Of a stretch of 64,000 bases of DNA, positions 36,644 through 45,818 are shown piece after piece. Source of the stretch: Fredinandcohnia aciditolerans (GTDB taxonomy: Bacteria > Bacillota > Bacilli > Bacillales > Bacillaceae_L); the NCBI GenBank assembly GCA_003640645.1, contig QGHH01000002.1, forward strand, positions 174,180-238,179. Direction: 5' to 3'. Position 1 is the first letter of the stretch; every line of letters begins with the position of its first letter. A program made the position numbers and the translations under genes. Under the pieces are notes generated by a model. The model was not told the origin of the DNA. It did not search any database and saw nothing but the letters and a program-made list of their open reading frames with translations.

Positions 36644-36708
36644 TAATTCGCTAGGTAATCAGATTTGAAAATGAAACTGTTATACTATCAATTTGGTATT
36701 CTGAAATA

Positions 36709-36777
36709 GGGTCGGAGGGACAGGTCCCTTGTCCCAGGAAAAAAATGGTGGGTCAAGGGACCTGTCCCCTTGACCCA
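36709..36777 (+). repeat. Two-hairpin dispersed repeat, copy 3
   Basis: Diverged left end (GGGTCGGAGGGACAGG), intact remainder with the spacer AAAATGGTGGG and hairpin II GGTCAAGGGACC ... TTGACCCA. It abuts the stop codon of the minus-strand gene ending at 36778. Confidence 0.85.
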
Positions 36778-37614
36778 TTATTTCACTAAAGTGGATACTT
36801 CACCATAGGAAAGCACATTATCTGTTATTTTATTAAATGTACGTTGGTTCACGATCTCGTCGCCGATTTGTTTCAAGAGGGATACACTGGCGCGGAATGG
36901 ACTAGAGCCAGTACTTACTCTTTCAATTCCTATTTCAGATAACTCTTCTAATGAAGGAAGCCCCGGGACGACTAATAGATTAATTGGACAATTGACTGAA
37001 TCGCGTAGTTTTTTGATGTCATCTCTATCTTTCAGAGCGGGGACGAAGACACAATCTGCGCCAGCTTCCTCATATAGCTTTACGCGGTAGATCGCTTCGT
37101 CAATACGAGATTCTGGTTCGCCGATATTTAGCCAAAAAATATCCGTGCGGGCATTGATAAACAAAGGAAACCCAATTGAATTACAGTACTCCCTAATGGC
37201 AGCAATCTTTTCCTTCTGCAGTTGAGGATCATAAATCGGAGAACTAGCATCACCAGTAGCGTCCTCGAGATTGATACCAACCACACCTGCTGATATCACT
37301 TGTTCTATTGTATGTAAAACTTCCTTAATCGTTTTTCCATAACCTGATTCAAGGTCAGCGCTTACTGGTGCGTCGACCGCGTTAACCATATTCTTGATAA
37401 TACGCAACATCGTTTCAAATGGAATCTCTTGTCCATCAGGATACCCCAGTGACATCGCAATCCCTGCACTTGTTGTACCAATTGCTTCACATCCACATTC
37501 CTCGAACATTTTTGCACTGATTACATCCCATGCATTCGGTAGAATCATGGTATTTGGCCCATTATGGAGAGCCCGAAAACGCTCTACTTTAGCTACTAGC
37601 TGTTCACTTATCAT
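36778..37614 (-). CDS. Isocitrate lyase / PEP mutase family enzyme
   Basis: 278 residues from ATG 37614, which has AAGGAG eight bases upstream. LPNAWDVISAKMFEECGC, GYPDGQEIPFETML, SADLESGYG (metal-binding), NLEDATGD and INARTDIFWL are the sequential motifs of the PEP mutase/isocitrate lyase superfamily. The KKCGHL-type catalytic loop of true isocitrate lyase is absent, so the protein belongs with oxaloacetate decarboxylase, carboxyvinyl-carboxyphosphonate-like or 2,3-dimethylmalate lyase members. It is divergent from the IclR operon and may handle a C3-C6 keto or dicarboxylic acid of that pathway. Confidence 0.85.
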   Translation of the reverse strand: MISEQLVAKVERFRALHNGPNTMILPNAWDVISAKMFEECGCEAIGTTSAGIAMSLGYPDGQEIPFETMLRIIKNMVNAVDAPVSADLESGYGKTIKEVLHTIEQVISAGVVGINLEDATGDASSPIYDPQLQKEKIAAIREYCNSIGFPLFINARTDIFWLNIGEPESRIDEAIYRVKLYEEAGADCVFVPALKDRDDIKKLRDSVNCPINLLVVPGLPSLEELSEIGIERVSTGSSPFRASVSLLKQIGDEIVNQRTFNKITDNVLSYGEVSTLVK

Positions 37615-37672
37615 CGCCAAACTCCTTTCTAATTTCGAATTAAAACTATAATTTTATTGTAACTTATTTCTG

Positions 37673-37735
37673 GGGATAAGAGACAGGTCGCAAAGGAAAA
37701 ATATGGTGGGACAAGGGACCTGTCCCCGTGACCCA
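37673..37735 (+). repeat. Two-hairpin dispersed repeat, copy 4 (degenerate left half)
   Basis: The left hairpin is decayed (GGGGATAAGAGACAGG), while the spacer AATATGGTGGGACA and hairpin II (GGGACCTGTCCCC, GTGACCCA) are intact. It is in the divergent gap upstream of the IclR gene. Confidence 0.75.
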
Positions 37736-37764
37736 ACAAAATTGGTGGGAATAAAATAAATTAT

Positions 37765-37830
37765 TTGACTATTTTAAATAATAGTGATAAATTGGTTTTG
37801 GATACTAAATCAGGTTTACTATACAAAACC
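37765..37830 (+). promoter_or_regulatory. Promoter and candidate IclR operator
   Basis: TTGACT at 37765-37770 and TAAATT at 37788-37793 with a 17-bp spacer. Immediately after the -10 box, GGTTTTG (37794-37800) and CAAAACC (37824-37830) form an inverted repeat spanning the start site, a fitting position for autoregulation by the IclR protein. Confidence 0.5.
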
Positions 37831-37850
37831 AACAAAAAGGGGGGACTAGA

Positions 37851-38642
37851 TTGAAAAAAAAATATTGGGTTCCGGCTTTAGAGCGAGCAGATAAAGTTCT
37901 CGACCTGATTGCGTATCGTCCAAACAAGTATAGATTAATTGATTTGTCCAAGGAATTGGATATGAACAAGAGCTCCCTTTTTTCTATGTTGAATACCTTG
38001 GAGAGCCTGGGGTGGGTCAAAAAGGATAGGGATGATACTTATTCGTTGGGCATGAGATTCGGATTATTTAGTACGTTGTATGTTAGCCAGTTTGATTTTG
38101 TTGATACATTTTTGATTGAGTCAGAGATTACGGTAACAAATCTAGGAGAAACTGTGCAGCTTTCAGTTCTTGACGGGACAGATATTCTCTACGTCGCCAA
38201 GAAAGAAGGGTCCTCTCCAATTCGAGTTGTATCAGGTCCGGGTATGAGATATCCTGCCCATGCAACTGCGATGGGGAAGGTGCTACTATCCAAGTATAAT
38301 TATCATGAACTTGAAGAGTTATATGCTGGGAGGAAGATGGAAGCAAAGACTCCATATACAGTCCAGACCTTGGATGAGCTTTGGCAACAAATCGAATCCC
38401 TCAAGGAAAACGGATATATTAGGGAATATCAAGAGGCTGTTGAGGGTTTCACTTGTATCAGTGTTCCAATCAGAAACAATAAGGGAGATATTATCGCAGC
38501 AGTTAGCGTCACGATGCTCCCGGTGAACTGGGAACGGAAACAAAAACAGGTGGAGAAGGAGATTCTGGATCTAGCCCACAGGATTTCACTAAAGGCAGGA
38601 TACAGTACAACTCAAAACTTAGATAAAGGAGTGGTTAGATGA
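37851..38642 (+). CDS. IclR family transcriptional regulator
   Basis: 263 residues from TTG 37851 behind a purine-rich AAAGGGGGG. The N-terminal winged helix is visible as LIDLSKELDMNKSSLFSMLN; the C-terminal effector domain has VRVVSGPGMRYPAHATAMGK-like sequence (IRVVSGPGMRYPAHATA) and SVPIRNNKGDIIAAVSV, standard for IclR. It heads the sugar-acid operon and overlaps the next gene (ATGA). KdgR-type IclR proteins respond to 2-keto-3-deoxygluconate or related acids, in line with the KdgT permease in this operon. Confidence 0.92.
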   Translation: MKKKYWVPALERADKVLDLIAYRPNKYRLIDLSKELDMNKSSLFSMLNTLESLGWVKKDRDDTYSLGMRFGLFSTLYVSQFDFVDTFLIESEITVTNLGETVQLSVLDGTDILYVAKKEGSSPIRVVSGPGMRYPAHATAMGKVLLSKYNYHELEELYAGRKMEAKTPYTVQTLDELWQQIESLKENGYIREYQEAVEGFTCISVPIRNNKGDIIAAVSVTMLPVNWERKQKQVEKEILDLAHRISLKAGYSTTQNLDKGVVR

Positions 38643-39412
38643 GACTTCAGGGAAAAGTAGCTTTAATTACTGGAGCAGGTTCAGGAATTGGAAGAGAAAC
38701 TGCTCAACTCTTCGCTAAAGAAGGTGCTTTGGTAGTTGTGAATGATACTTCCGATCAAGGCGGTATGGAGACACTAGAGCTCATAAAGAATAATGGTGGG
38801 GAAGCAATCTTCATTCAAGCTGATGTGACAAAAGCGGATGACGTCCAACGAATGGTTGATGAAATTATCCGTCACACAGGTAAAATCGATATACTGTTCA
38901 ATAACGCTGGAATCTCAGGAGTTGGTATGCTACATGAAACGAGCGAAGAACTCTGGGATAAAGTTGTAAACGTTAACATTAAAGGTGTCTATATGACAAG
39001 CAAGTACGTCATACCGCACATGATTGAGAGAAATGAAGGTACAATCATTAACATGTCTTCTTGTATCGCGGAAATCGGACTAAAGCTACGAGCTGTTTAT
39101 GCAACAACTAAAGGAGCTGTCCTATCATTGACGAAATCTATGCAGGTCGACTATGCTCCATACAATATTCGGGTAAATGCTCTACTTCCAGGTACAATCT
39201 TGACGCCTTTTGTAGAGAACTACCTTAAAAACTCCTACGATGATCCTGAAGAGGCGATTGAAGGGATTAAAAAGAGGCAGCTAAGCGGTAATCTTGGGCG
39301 TCCGGATGATGTTGCAAAAGCAGCACTGTTTCTCGCCTCTGATGAGTCTTCGTTTATGATGGGTGCACCACTATATATCGATGGTGGCGTTGTATTTGGA
39401 AAAAATGCTTAA
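38639..39412 (+). CDS. Short-chain dehydrogenase/reductase
   Basis: 257 residues. TGAGSGIGRETA near residues 12-23 binds NAD(P), NNAGISG is the structural motif, and the catalytic Ser and YATTK (Tyr, Lys) are present; NVRALLPG-type sequence (INALLPGTILTPF equivalent) and DGGVVFG close it. It would oxidise a hydroxyl of a sugar acid. Its pairing with the FAH-family gene 14 bp downstream recalls the L-2-keto-3-deoxy-rhamnonate/fuconate dehydrogenase plus 2,4-diketo-acid hydrolase pairs. Confidence 0.9.
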   Translation: MRLQGKVALITGAGSGIGRETAQLFAKEGALVVVNDTSDQGGMETLELIKNNGGEAIFIQADVTKADDVQRMVDEIIRHTGKIDILFNNAGISGVGMLHETSEELWDKVVNVNIKGVYMTSKYVIPHMIERNEGTIINMSSCIAEIGLKLRAVYATTKGAVLSLTKSMQVDYAPYNIRVNALLPGTILTPFVENYLKNSYDDPEEAIEGIKKRQLSGNLGRPDDVAKAALFLASDESSFMMGAPLYIDGGVVFGKNA

Positions 39413-39426
39413 CTGGAGGGTTTGAA

Positions 39427-40329
39427 ATGAAATTAGGAACGTATCTATACAACCAGCAAGAACGACTGGGAGTTAAATTAAATCATTATCTAATTGATGT
39501 CGAAAAGACAGCTGAACAGAATAACTGGAATGAAGTCCCTGAAGATATCATGAATGTAATTGGCATGCCATCGGACGAGCTCAAACAATTCGAGGAACAG
39601 ATTAAACAAGCTGTACAGAACGGGCAGGCCACAGTGGTCAATGAAGATGAAGTAACCTGGGCTCCATGTGTCACCCGTCCACACAAAATTATCTGTGTTG
39701 GCCTGAATTACAAGAAGCATGCTGATGAAACAAATGCTCCTTACCCTGAAGTTCCAATTCTTTTTAACAAATTTGACAACACACTGACTGGTCACAATGC
39801 TGACATCGAAATACCGGGTGTTACTAATGAATTGGATTATGAAGTTGAACTTGGTATTGTAATCGGCAAGGAAACGAAAAACGTATCAGAGGAAGAAGCC
39901 CTTTCCCATGTATTCGGTTATTGCGCGGTCAATGACTTATCAGCTCGCGACTTACAAATGAGAACGCCGCAGTGGCTGCTTGGAAAATCTTGTGATGGCT
40001 TTAGCCCAGCTGGTCCTTACCTAGTCACATCGGATGAAGTTGGAAATCCAAACAATCTTACACTTAAAACGTATGTGAATGGTGAACTCAGACAAAATTC
40101 AAACACATCAGATATGATTTTCTCATGTGCAGAAATTGTGAGCTATATATCTAAACATATGACTCTAGTGCCAGGAGATTTAATTTTAACAGGAACACCA
40201 GAAGGCGTCGTTCTTGGACTTCCACAAGAAGAGAGAGTTTACATCCAGCCTGGTGACGTAGTCACAGTTGAAATCGAGAAGCTTGGTACATTAACCAATA
40301 AGTTTGTCGAAGAAAAAGTTTTAGTTTAA
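39427..40329 (+). CDS. Fumarylacetoacetate hydrolase family protein (2,4-diketo acid hydrolase candidate)
   Basis: 300 residues. After an N-terminal domain of about 70 residues, the FAH core has ICVGLNYKKHADE, NKFDNTLTGHNADI, LDYEVELGIVIGK with the metal-binding glutamates, DLSARDLQMR, and GDLILTGTPEGV. Members hydrolyse carbon-carbon bonds in beta-diketo acids or act as decarboxylases. With the preceding SDR it could cleave a 2,4-diketo-3-deoxy sugar acid to pyruvate and glycolate or lactate. Confidence 0.88.
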   Translation: MKLGTYLYNQQERLGVKLNHYLIDVEKTAEQNNWNEVPEDIMNVIGMPSDELKQFEEQIKQAVQNGQATVVNEDEVTWAPCVTRPHKIICVGLNYKKHADETNAPYPEVPILFNKFDNTLTGHNADIEIPGVTNELDYEVELGIVIGKETKNVSEEEALSHVFGYCAVNDLSARDLQMRTPQWLLGKSCDGFSPAGPYLVTSDEVGNPNNLTLKTYVNGELRQNSNTSDMIFSCAEIVSYISKHMTLVPGDLILTGTPEGVVLGLPQEERVYIQPGDVVTVEIEKLGTLTNKFVEEKVLV

Positions 40330-40523
40330 TTGAAAACCCTTACTTAGAAAGTAGTTTAGTAAGTTGATTGAAATGGAGGCGCAAATCTACAGGAAAAGCA
40401 AACTTTGAAAAGACCAACTAGAGTAAAACAGCTAAGAAGACTTACTGGACCATCATGTAAATTAATGTGCCCAAAACGAAAATGAACCTAAAACTATTAG
40501 CTGTTTAAAAAGGAGGTCAATAT

Positions 40524-41519
40524 ATGAAAATAAAAAAAACGATTGATAGAATTCCTGGTGGCTTGATGGTAGTTCCGCTCTTCATAGGAGCATTGCTGAA
40601 TACGTTTTTTCCTAATTTAAGTAAATCTTTGGGATCCTTTACGTTTGGACTGACATCTGGAACAGTTCCTATCCTAGCTGTATGGTTCGTCTGTCTAGGA
40701 GCATCCATACGATTGAAGTCGACAGGCATTGTCCTCAGAAAATCAGGGGTTCTATTGGTAACAAAACTGAGTGTTGCATGGGTTGTTGGCTTTGTAGCCT
40801 CACATTATCTTGGTAACGGTATGATTGAATCCGGATTCTTCGCGGGTGTTTCTGCTCTAGCCCTAGTTGCAGCAATGGATATGACGAATACAGGTCTTTA
40901 TGCTTCTTTGATGGATCAATATGGAACAAAAGAAGAAGCTGGCGCATTCGTACTCATGAACATTGAATCAGGTCCACTGATGACTATGATTATCCTTGGT
41001 ACTGCAGGAGTTGCATCATTCGAACCTCAAGTGTTAGTCGGTTTGATTTTACCATTCATCGTCGGTTATATCCTTGGGAATCTAGATGAGGACATTCGTG
41101 AATTTCTTAGCCGTGCCATTCCAGTTCTGATACCCTTCTTCGCATTCTCGCTCGGTAACGGTATTAAATTGACGGTTCTTGCGGAAACAGGTCTTTTTGG
41201 TATTATTCTTGGACTTTTAGTAATTGTCGTAACAGGAATACCTCTAATCCTAGCAGATATCTTTGTTGGTAAGGGTAACGGTACAGCGGGGATTGCAGCT
41301 TCAAGTACTGCAGGAGCAGCAGTTGCTACACCACTATTGGTAGCTGAAATGGTTCCAGAACTTGCACCCGTAGCACCAGCAGCAACAGCATTGGTTGCAA
41401 CTTCACTAATTGTAACATCAATTGTTGTTCCAATCGTGACGGGTGTATATCACAAGTTTGCAAACAAGAATCCAATTCTAACCAAACGAGTGGACGATAT
41501 ATCAAAAAAGGCAGTGTAA
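40524..41519 (+). CDS. kdgT: 2-keto-3-deoxygluconate permease (KdgT family)
   Basis: 331 residues, about ten membrane segments. [19 protein letters not shown] at the start, [16 protein letters not shown], and [13 protein letters not shown] near residue 255 are characteristic of the KDGT family, proton symporters for 2-keto-3-deoxygluconate and similar acids. ATG 40524 has AAGGAGG. It suggests that the operon degrades an imported 2-keto-3-deoxy sugar acid. The 194 bp upstream show no clear signal. Confidence 0.9.
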   Translation: MKIKKTIDRIPGGLMVVPLFIGALLNTFFPNLSKSLGSFTFGLTSGTVPILAVWFVCLGASIRLKSTGIVLRKSGVLLVTKLSVAWVVGFVASHYLGNGMIESGFFAGVSALALVAAMDMTNTGLYASLMDQYGTKEEAGAFVLMNIESGPLMTMIILGTAGVASFEPQVLVGLILPFIVGYILGNLDEDIREFLSRAIPVLIPFFAFSLGNGIKLTVLAETGLFGIILGLLVIVVTGIPLILADIFVGKGNGTAGIAASSTAGAAVATPLLVAEMVPELAPVAPAATALVATSLIVTSIVVPIVTGVYHKFANKNPILTKRVDDISKKAV

Positions 41520-41547
41520 AAATGATGATTTTAATAGACAAAAAAAG

Positions 41548-41618
41548 GCATCAACAGATATCAATAATCGTTTTGTGGGGCAAAGCGATTCTTTGAATGA
41601 CATCTATTGATACCACAG
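41548..41618 (+). other. Structured intergenic segment after the KdgT gene
   Basis: Nested imperfect inverted repeats: ATCAACAGATATC against GACATCTATTGAT outside, and AATCGTTTT against AAAGCGATT inside with loop GTGGGGC. No T run follows, so it is probably an mRNA structure within the operon rather than a terminator. Confidence 0.35.
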
Positions 41619-41766
41619 CACACACATCTATTATACTATCGAATAATGAAAAATAAACAAAAGTGACTTGAAGAGGGGGTATTGAGATTTCCACATTTCA
41701 AACCCCTATATAAAAATAGAAGACTAAATTTTTCTGATAAAAAACATTCCGAAAGGGGTATTGTTG

Positions 41767-42669
41767 ATGAAAATTATCCGTTACCGAAAAGAAGAAGAGC
41801 AAATTATTGCGGCGGTCACGTCCGACGGTGCGATCTATCCGCTTCCTTATGAAGGTTTTATCGAAATCACTCGTGATGCAAAAGCTCGCAAAACATCTAT
41901 CCTAGCTTTTGTGGAGGATAAAGTGTCAAACCTTCAACCAGTTGATTATGGAATGAAAGAAGTTGAATTGTTAGTGCCAATTGATGCTCCAGAAGTATGG
42001 GCAGCAGGTGTGACATACGAAAAGAGTAGAGAAGCGAGAAACTATGAAGCAACAAATGGAAAGTTAGATGCGCAAACATTTTACGATAAAGTGTATGATG
42101 CGCCACGTCCTGAAATCTTTTTGAAGTCAACTGTTAATCGTACGGTAGGGCCAAATCAGGATGTATATATAAGAAGTGATTCGAACTGGCAGATTCCCGA
42201 GCCTGAACTAGGACTGGTAGTCAACGGAGAGGGAGAAATCCTCGCCTACACCATCGGAAATGATATGAGTTGCCGAGACATTGAAGGGGAAAATCCGCTG
42301 TATCTACCACAGGCAAAAATCTGGAAGCAATCCTGCTCAATTGGACCAGCATTGTTATTAGCGGATTCCGTTGAGGATGCCTATCAATTGGATATTATTT
42401 GCAGAATCTATCGGGACAATCAGTTGGTATTCGAAGGAACTGCCAACACCCGCCAGTTAAAGCGGAAGTATGATGAGTTAGTTTCTTATCTGATTAGGGA
42501 TAATATCATTTTCGATGGCACAGTTCTGTTGACGGGCACTTGTATCGTTCCGCCGAACGGGTTTACTCTGCAAGACGGGGATCAAGTAGAAATTGAGATT
42601 CCTGAAATCGGAATTCTAAGAAACCCAGTTAAGAAGCAGCAACCGAGCAAAGTTCTCGTGGCTGAATAA
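41767..42669 (+). CDS. FAH-superfamily sugar-acid dehydratase (AraD1-like)
   Basis: 300 residues from ATG 41767, eight bases after AAAGGGG; a TTG at 41761 is less likely. The core contains [67 protein letters not shown] and [10 protein letters not shown]. These are signatures of the FAH-fold 2-keto-3-deoxy-pentonate/L-arabonate dehydratase type that yields 2-oxoglutarate semialdehyde. The aldehyde dehydrogenase gene directly downstream would take that product to 2-oxoglutarate. Confidence 0.85.
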   Translation: MKIIRYRKEEEQIIAAVTSDGAIYPLPYEGFIEITRDAKARKTSILAFVEDKVSNLQPVDYGMKEVELLVPIDAPEVWAAGVTYEKSREARNYEATNGKLDAQTFYDKVYDAPRPEIFLKSTVNRTVGPNQDVYIRSDSNWQIPEPELGLVVNGEGEILAYTIGNDMSCRDIEGENPLYLPQAKIWKQSCSIGPALLLADSVEDAYQLDIICRIYRDNQLVFEGTANTRQLKRKYDELVSYLIRDNIIFDGTVLLTGTCIVPPNGFTLQDGDQVEIEIPEIGILRNPVKKQQPSKVLVAE

Positions 42670-42698
42670 ATTTACGAATTGATCAGGAGGTAATGAAT

Positions 42699-44168
42699 GT
42701 GAAAGTGGAAACAGAAACAATTACGTACAGCAATTTCATTAACAATGAATGGGTCAAATCGGAATCGAATGAGTTGATCAAAAGCATCAATCCAGCAAAC
42801 CGATACGAAACTGTAGGATATGTACAAAAGTCCACGGTTGGGGATCTTGAAAAAGCGGTTCAAGCAGCTCACCAAGCTAAGAAGGCATGGCGACGGATTG
42901 GTCAAGCAGCACGTGGTCAAATCCTCTATAAGGTTGCAAATGTTCTTGAAGAAAACATAGAAGAAATTGCTGAAACTATGACTCGAGAAATGGGTAAAAC
43001 ACTTCCGGAGGCAAAGGGGGAAACAGCCCGTGGGGTCGCTATTCTTCGTTATTATGCGGGTGAAGGCATGAGAAAAGAAGGAGATGTCATTCCTTCCTCT
43101 GATAGTGAAGCTCTTATGTTCACGAAGAGAACTCCGCTTGGTGTCGTAGGAGTCATTACACCTTGGAACTTCCCAGTTGCCATTCCAATTTGGAAGATTG
43201 CTCCTGCCCTAGTTTATGGTAATACAATCGTTTTCAAGCCAGCATCAGAGGCAGCAGTTACCGCTGCGAAAGTGGTGGAGTGCTTTGAAAAAGCCGGACT
43301 TCCTGCAGGAGTTTTGAACTTTGTAACAGGTTCCGGTTCGGTTGTAGGTCAGGCTCTAATTGATCATCAGTTGCTCAACGGAATCACGTTTACGGGTTCA
43401 GAGACAATTGGCAGAGGTGTAGCTAAGTCGGCATCTGCAAGAGGCATCAAGTTCCAAACTGAGATGGGCGGTAAAAACCCAGTCATCGTAGCGAAGGATG
43501 CAAATCTCGATCAGGCGGTGGAAGCCGTAATCAGTGGTGGATTCCGTTCCTCCGGCCAAAAATGTACAGCATCCAGCCGAGTAATCGTGGAAGCGCCGGT
43601 ATATGAGGTATTCAGAGAAAAACTAATCAAGGAAACTGAGAAAATTAAAGTGGGCAACGGCTTACAGGAAGGCATCTGGATGGGGCCGTCTGCTAGCGAA
43701 AGCCAATTAGATACCGTAAAAAGTTATATTGAAAAAGGCAAAGAGGAAGGTGCATCTCTCATATTTGGAGGCAATGTTCCCGAAGGGGCAGAGTTCGAAA
43801 ATGGATTCTACATTACTCCTGCAATTTTTGATGATGTGACTCCGGAAATGGCAATTGCCCAAGATGAAATCTTTGGACCTGTTATTGCCTTGATCAAAGT
43901 TGAAGATATAGAAGAAGCTATTGATGTTGCGAACAATACTAAATTCGGTTTGAGCGCGTCAATCTTTACTTCAAATATTAGTAATATCTTAGAATTTGTT
44001 GAAGATATCGAAGCTGGTCTAGTAAGAATCAATGCTGAAAGTGCTGGTGTTGAGCTACAAGCGCCATTCGGTGGCATGAAATCTTCTAGTTCTGGTTCCC
44101 GAGAACAGGGAGAAGCTGCAAAGGAATTCTACACAGCAATCAAAACCGTCTTCGTAAAAGGTTGCTAG
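42699..44168 (+). CDS. Aldehyde dehydrogenase (2-oxoglutarate semialdehyde dehydrogenase type)
   Basis: 489 residues from GTG 42699, eight bases after AGGAGG; the ATG at 42693 is too close to that site. [38 protein letters not shown] and [11 protein letters not shown] (catalytic Cys289) show an intact NAD(P) aldehyde dehydrogenase. Within this operon it most likely oxidises 2-oxoglutarate semialdehyde to 2-oxoglutarate, feeding the TCA cycle. Its stop overlaps the first base of a repeat. Confidence 0.9.
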   Translation: MKVETETITYSNFINNEWVKSESNELIKSINPANRYETVGYVQKSTVGDLEKAVQAAHQAKKAWRRIGQAARGQILYKVANVLEENIEEIAETMTREMGKTLPEAKGETARGVAILRYYAGEGMRKEGDVIPSSDSEALMFTKRTPLGVVGVITPWNFPVAIPIWKIAPALVYGNTIVFKPASEAAVTAAKVVECFEKAGLPAGVLNFVTGSGSVVGQALIDHQLLNGITFTGSETIGRGVAKSASARGIKFQTEMGGKNPVIVAKDANLDQAVEAVISGGFRSSGQKCTASSRVIVEAPVYEVFREKLIKETEKIKVGNGLQEGIWMGPSASESQLDTVKSYIEKGKEEGASLIFGGNVPEGAEFENGFYITPAIFDDVTPEMAIAQDEIFGPVIALIKVEDIEEAIDVANNTKFGLSASIFTSNISNILEFVEDIEAGLVRINAESAGVELQAPFGGMKSSSSGSREQGEAAKEFYTAIKTVFVKGC

Positions 44169-44276
44169 GGACAGAGGGACAGGTCCCTAGTCCCAAAGCA
44201 ATGGGTTTAAATCACATATTATAATAGAATATGAATGGCCCGATTATGGAGTAATCTGTACAATCGGGCTTTTTTG
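44168..44276 (+). repeat. Two-hairpin repeat, half copy 5, with extended segment and terminator
   Basis: GGGACAGAGGGACAGG starts on the last base of the dehydrogenase stop codon. The half repeat is followed by a segment like that at 36473-36555 and ends in GCCCGATT (44238-44245) pairing with AATCGGGC (44262-44269) and six T, a good terminator for the sugar-acid operon. Confidence 0.8.
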
Positions 44277-44394
44277 AATAGGGAAGTCTAGGAGGAAACT
44301 ATGGTAACTTACAAATCCTATCCCGTGACCAACCCGATCCTTGATCCACTATGATAGAATAAGATATTAGTATAAATATGGAAGGAAATCACAG

Positions 44395-45294
44395 ATGGAG
44401 TTATTATTAATTGTCTTACCTGCATTCCTTATCTTCACTGCTGGATTTATTGGTCAAAAGGTCCTCAAATTTGATATTAAATCTATTTCAAAACTGTCTT
44501 TATATTTGTTATTACCTTTTTTAACATTTGATACGTTTTATACCAATCAACTAAATGCCGATTATTTTTATATGTTTGTTTATACAGTATTGCTTACTGT
44601 TCTATTAGTGGGTATAACCTTCTTAACTGGAAAACTATTAAAGGTAGACCAACCGCATATGTCTGCTTTGCAGATTGGGAGTATTTTTCCAAATAGCGGG
44701 AATTACGGAGCCCCAGTTGCTTTGTTTGCATTCGGCAGTTTGGCCTTTGATTATGCCATCATTATTATGGTGATTCATGCATTTTTAATCAATTCATTGG
44801 GTATCTTTCTTGCATCCCTCGGTGGGGACACCTCAACTGGAATGAAAGGTGCATTTATTCGGTTGGTACGAATGCCCGTCATGTATGGAGCTATATTGGG
44901 GATCCTATTTCAGATTTTGAACATACCATTACCATCTACAATAATAGGTGGAATAAGTATGGTGGGAGATGCTTCCATTCCAATTGTTATGTTAATCCTA
45001 GGCATGCAATTGGCTGAAATCAAACCGCAAAAATTCAACTTGGAATATGTGAGCAGTATAACAATAGTACGTATGGCTGTATCACCGCTTCTCGCCTTAG
45101 CTTTAGTTCAAATCATGCCAGTTAGCGACATAATCAAAAACGTATTTATTCTCTTGGCCGCAATGCCAGTCGCAGCTAACACAACCATGCTAGCCGTCCA
45201 ATTCGATTGCAAGCCAGACTTGATATCATTTACAACACTAGTCACAACTTTACTTAGCTTGATTTCAATTCCATTCGTAATCTTTCTGCTTTAA
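44395..45294 (+). CDS. AEC family transporter (auxin efflux carrier / malate permease type)
   Basis: 299 residues with about ten hydrophobic segments. IFPNSGNYGAPVALFAFG and the repeat-like AAMPVAANTTMLAVQF are the conserved half-motifs of the AEC family, which moves small organic acids. ATG 44395 follows GGAAGG. It is a single-gene unit between two repeat copies; its relation to the adjacent sugar-acid operon (for example export of an acid end product) is only inferred. Confidence 0.87.
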   Translation: MELLLIVLPAFLIFTAGFIGQKVLKFDIKSISKLSLYLLLPFLTFDTFYTNQLNADYFYMFVYTVLLTVLLVGITFLTGKLLKVDQPHMSALQIGSIFPNSGNYGAPVALFAFGSLAFDYAIIIMVIHAFLINSLGIFLASLGGDTSTGMKGAFIRLVRMPVMYGAILGILFQILNIPLPSTIIGGISMVGDASIPIVMLILGMQLAEIKPQKFNLEYVSSITIVRMAVSPLLALALVQIMPVSDIIKNVFILLAAMPVAANTTMLAVQFDCKPDLISFTTLVTTLLSLISIPFVIFLL

Positions 45295-45297
45295 GTG

Positions 45298-45325
45298 GGA
45301 TAGAGGGTCAGGTCCCTCGTCCCAA
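45298..45325 (+). repeat. Two-hairpin dispersed repeat, half copy 6
   Basis: GGGATAGAGGGTCAGG with GTCCCTCGTCCC: hairpin I only, with two changes from the consensus. It begins three bases after the AEC transporter stop. Confidence 0.7.
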
Positions 45326-45430
45326 CCTAGTTTTCTACTTATAGCAGGGTGCTTTTTAGTATCCTTTTGGTCTGTTTTGAATGCTAGAACGCGTTGGCAT
45401 TAACCATCGTTAATTGATTCATTTATACAT

Positions 45431-45553
45431 TTATACAACAATCATTTTGTTCCAAGTGAAAAAATCCTTTTCAATTATTTTTGTTAAATCATCTTCAGTT
45501 ATTCCCTCATAATATTGGGTATGTAATGCGGTTATTTGACTTAGCGCGAAGTG
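45431..45553 (-). pseudogene. Possible remnant of a coding sequence
   Basis: On the minus strand 40 codons are open before a stop at 45433-45431, with protein-like composition (HTQYYEGITEDDLTKIIEKD), but there is a stop immediately upstream (45556-45554), and no start or ribosome site. I do not recognise the family. The rest of the 524-bp gap 45295-45818 holds the half repeat at 45298, a small CCAAAC/GTTTGG hairpin at 45643-45658 and nothing else I can support. Confidence 0.25.
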
Positions 45554-45818
45554 TTATTCACCCGCACACCTATTTTCTGTAATCAAATCAACTCAAATCC
45601 CAAGCCGAATATATGTTAAACAATCCCTACATTGTACTTAAACCAAACGATGGTTTGGAGACTAACCCAACCTCTTCATACCATTATAGATTCCAAAAAA
45701 ACAGGTTTATTGTATCCTTTTAATGAGGTCAACCAAATGAATGATTTCCTCCTAATTGTTTATGTTAAGAAGTGAATGCCTTCAGTTGTAGAAAACATAA
45801 AGGAATGGGGAGGTTTAA

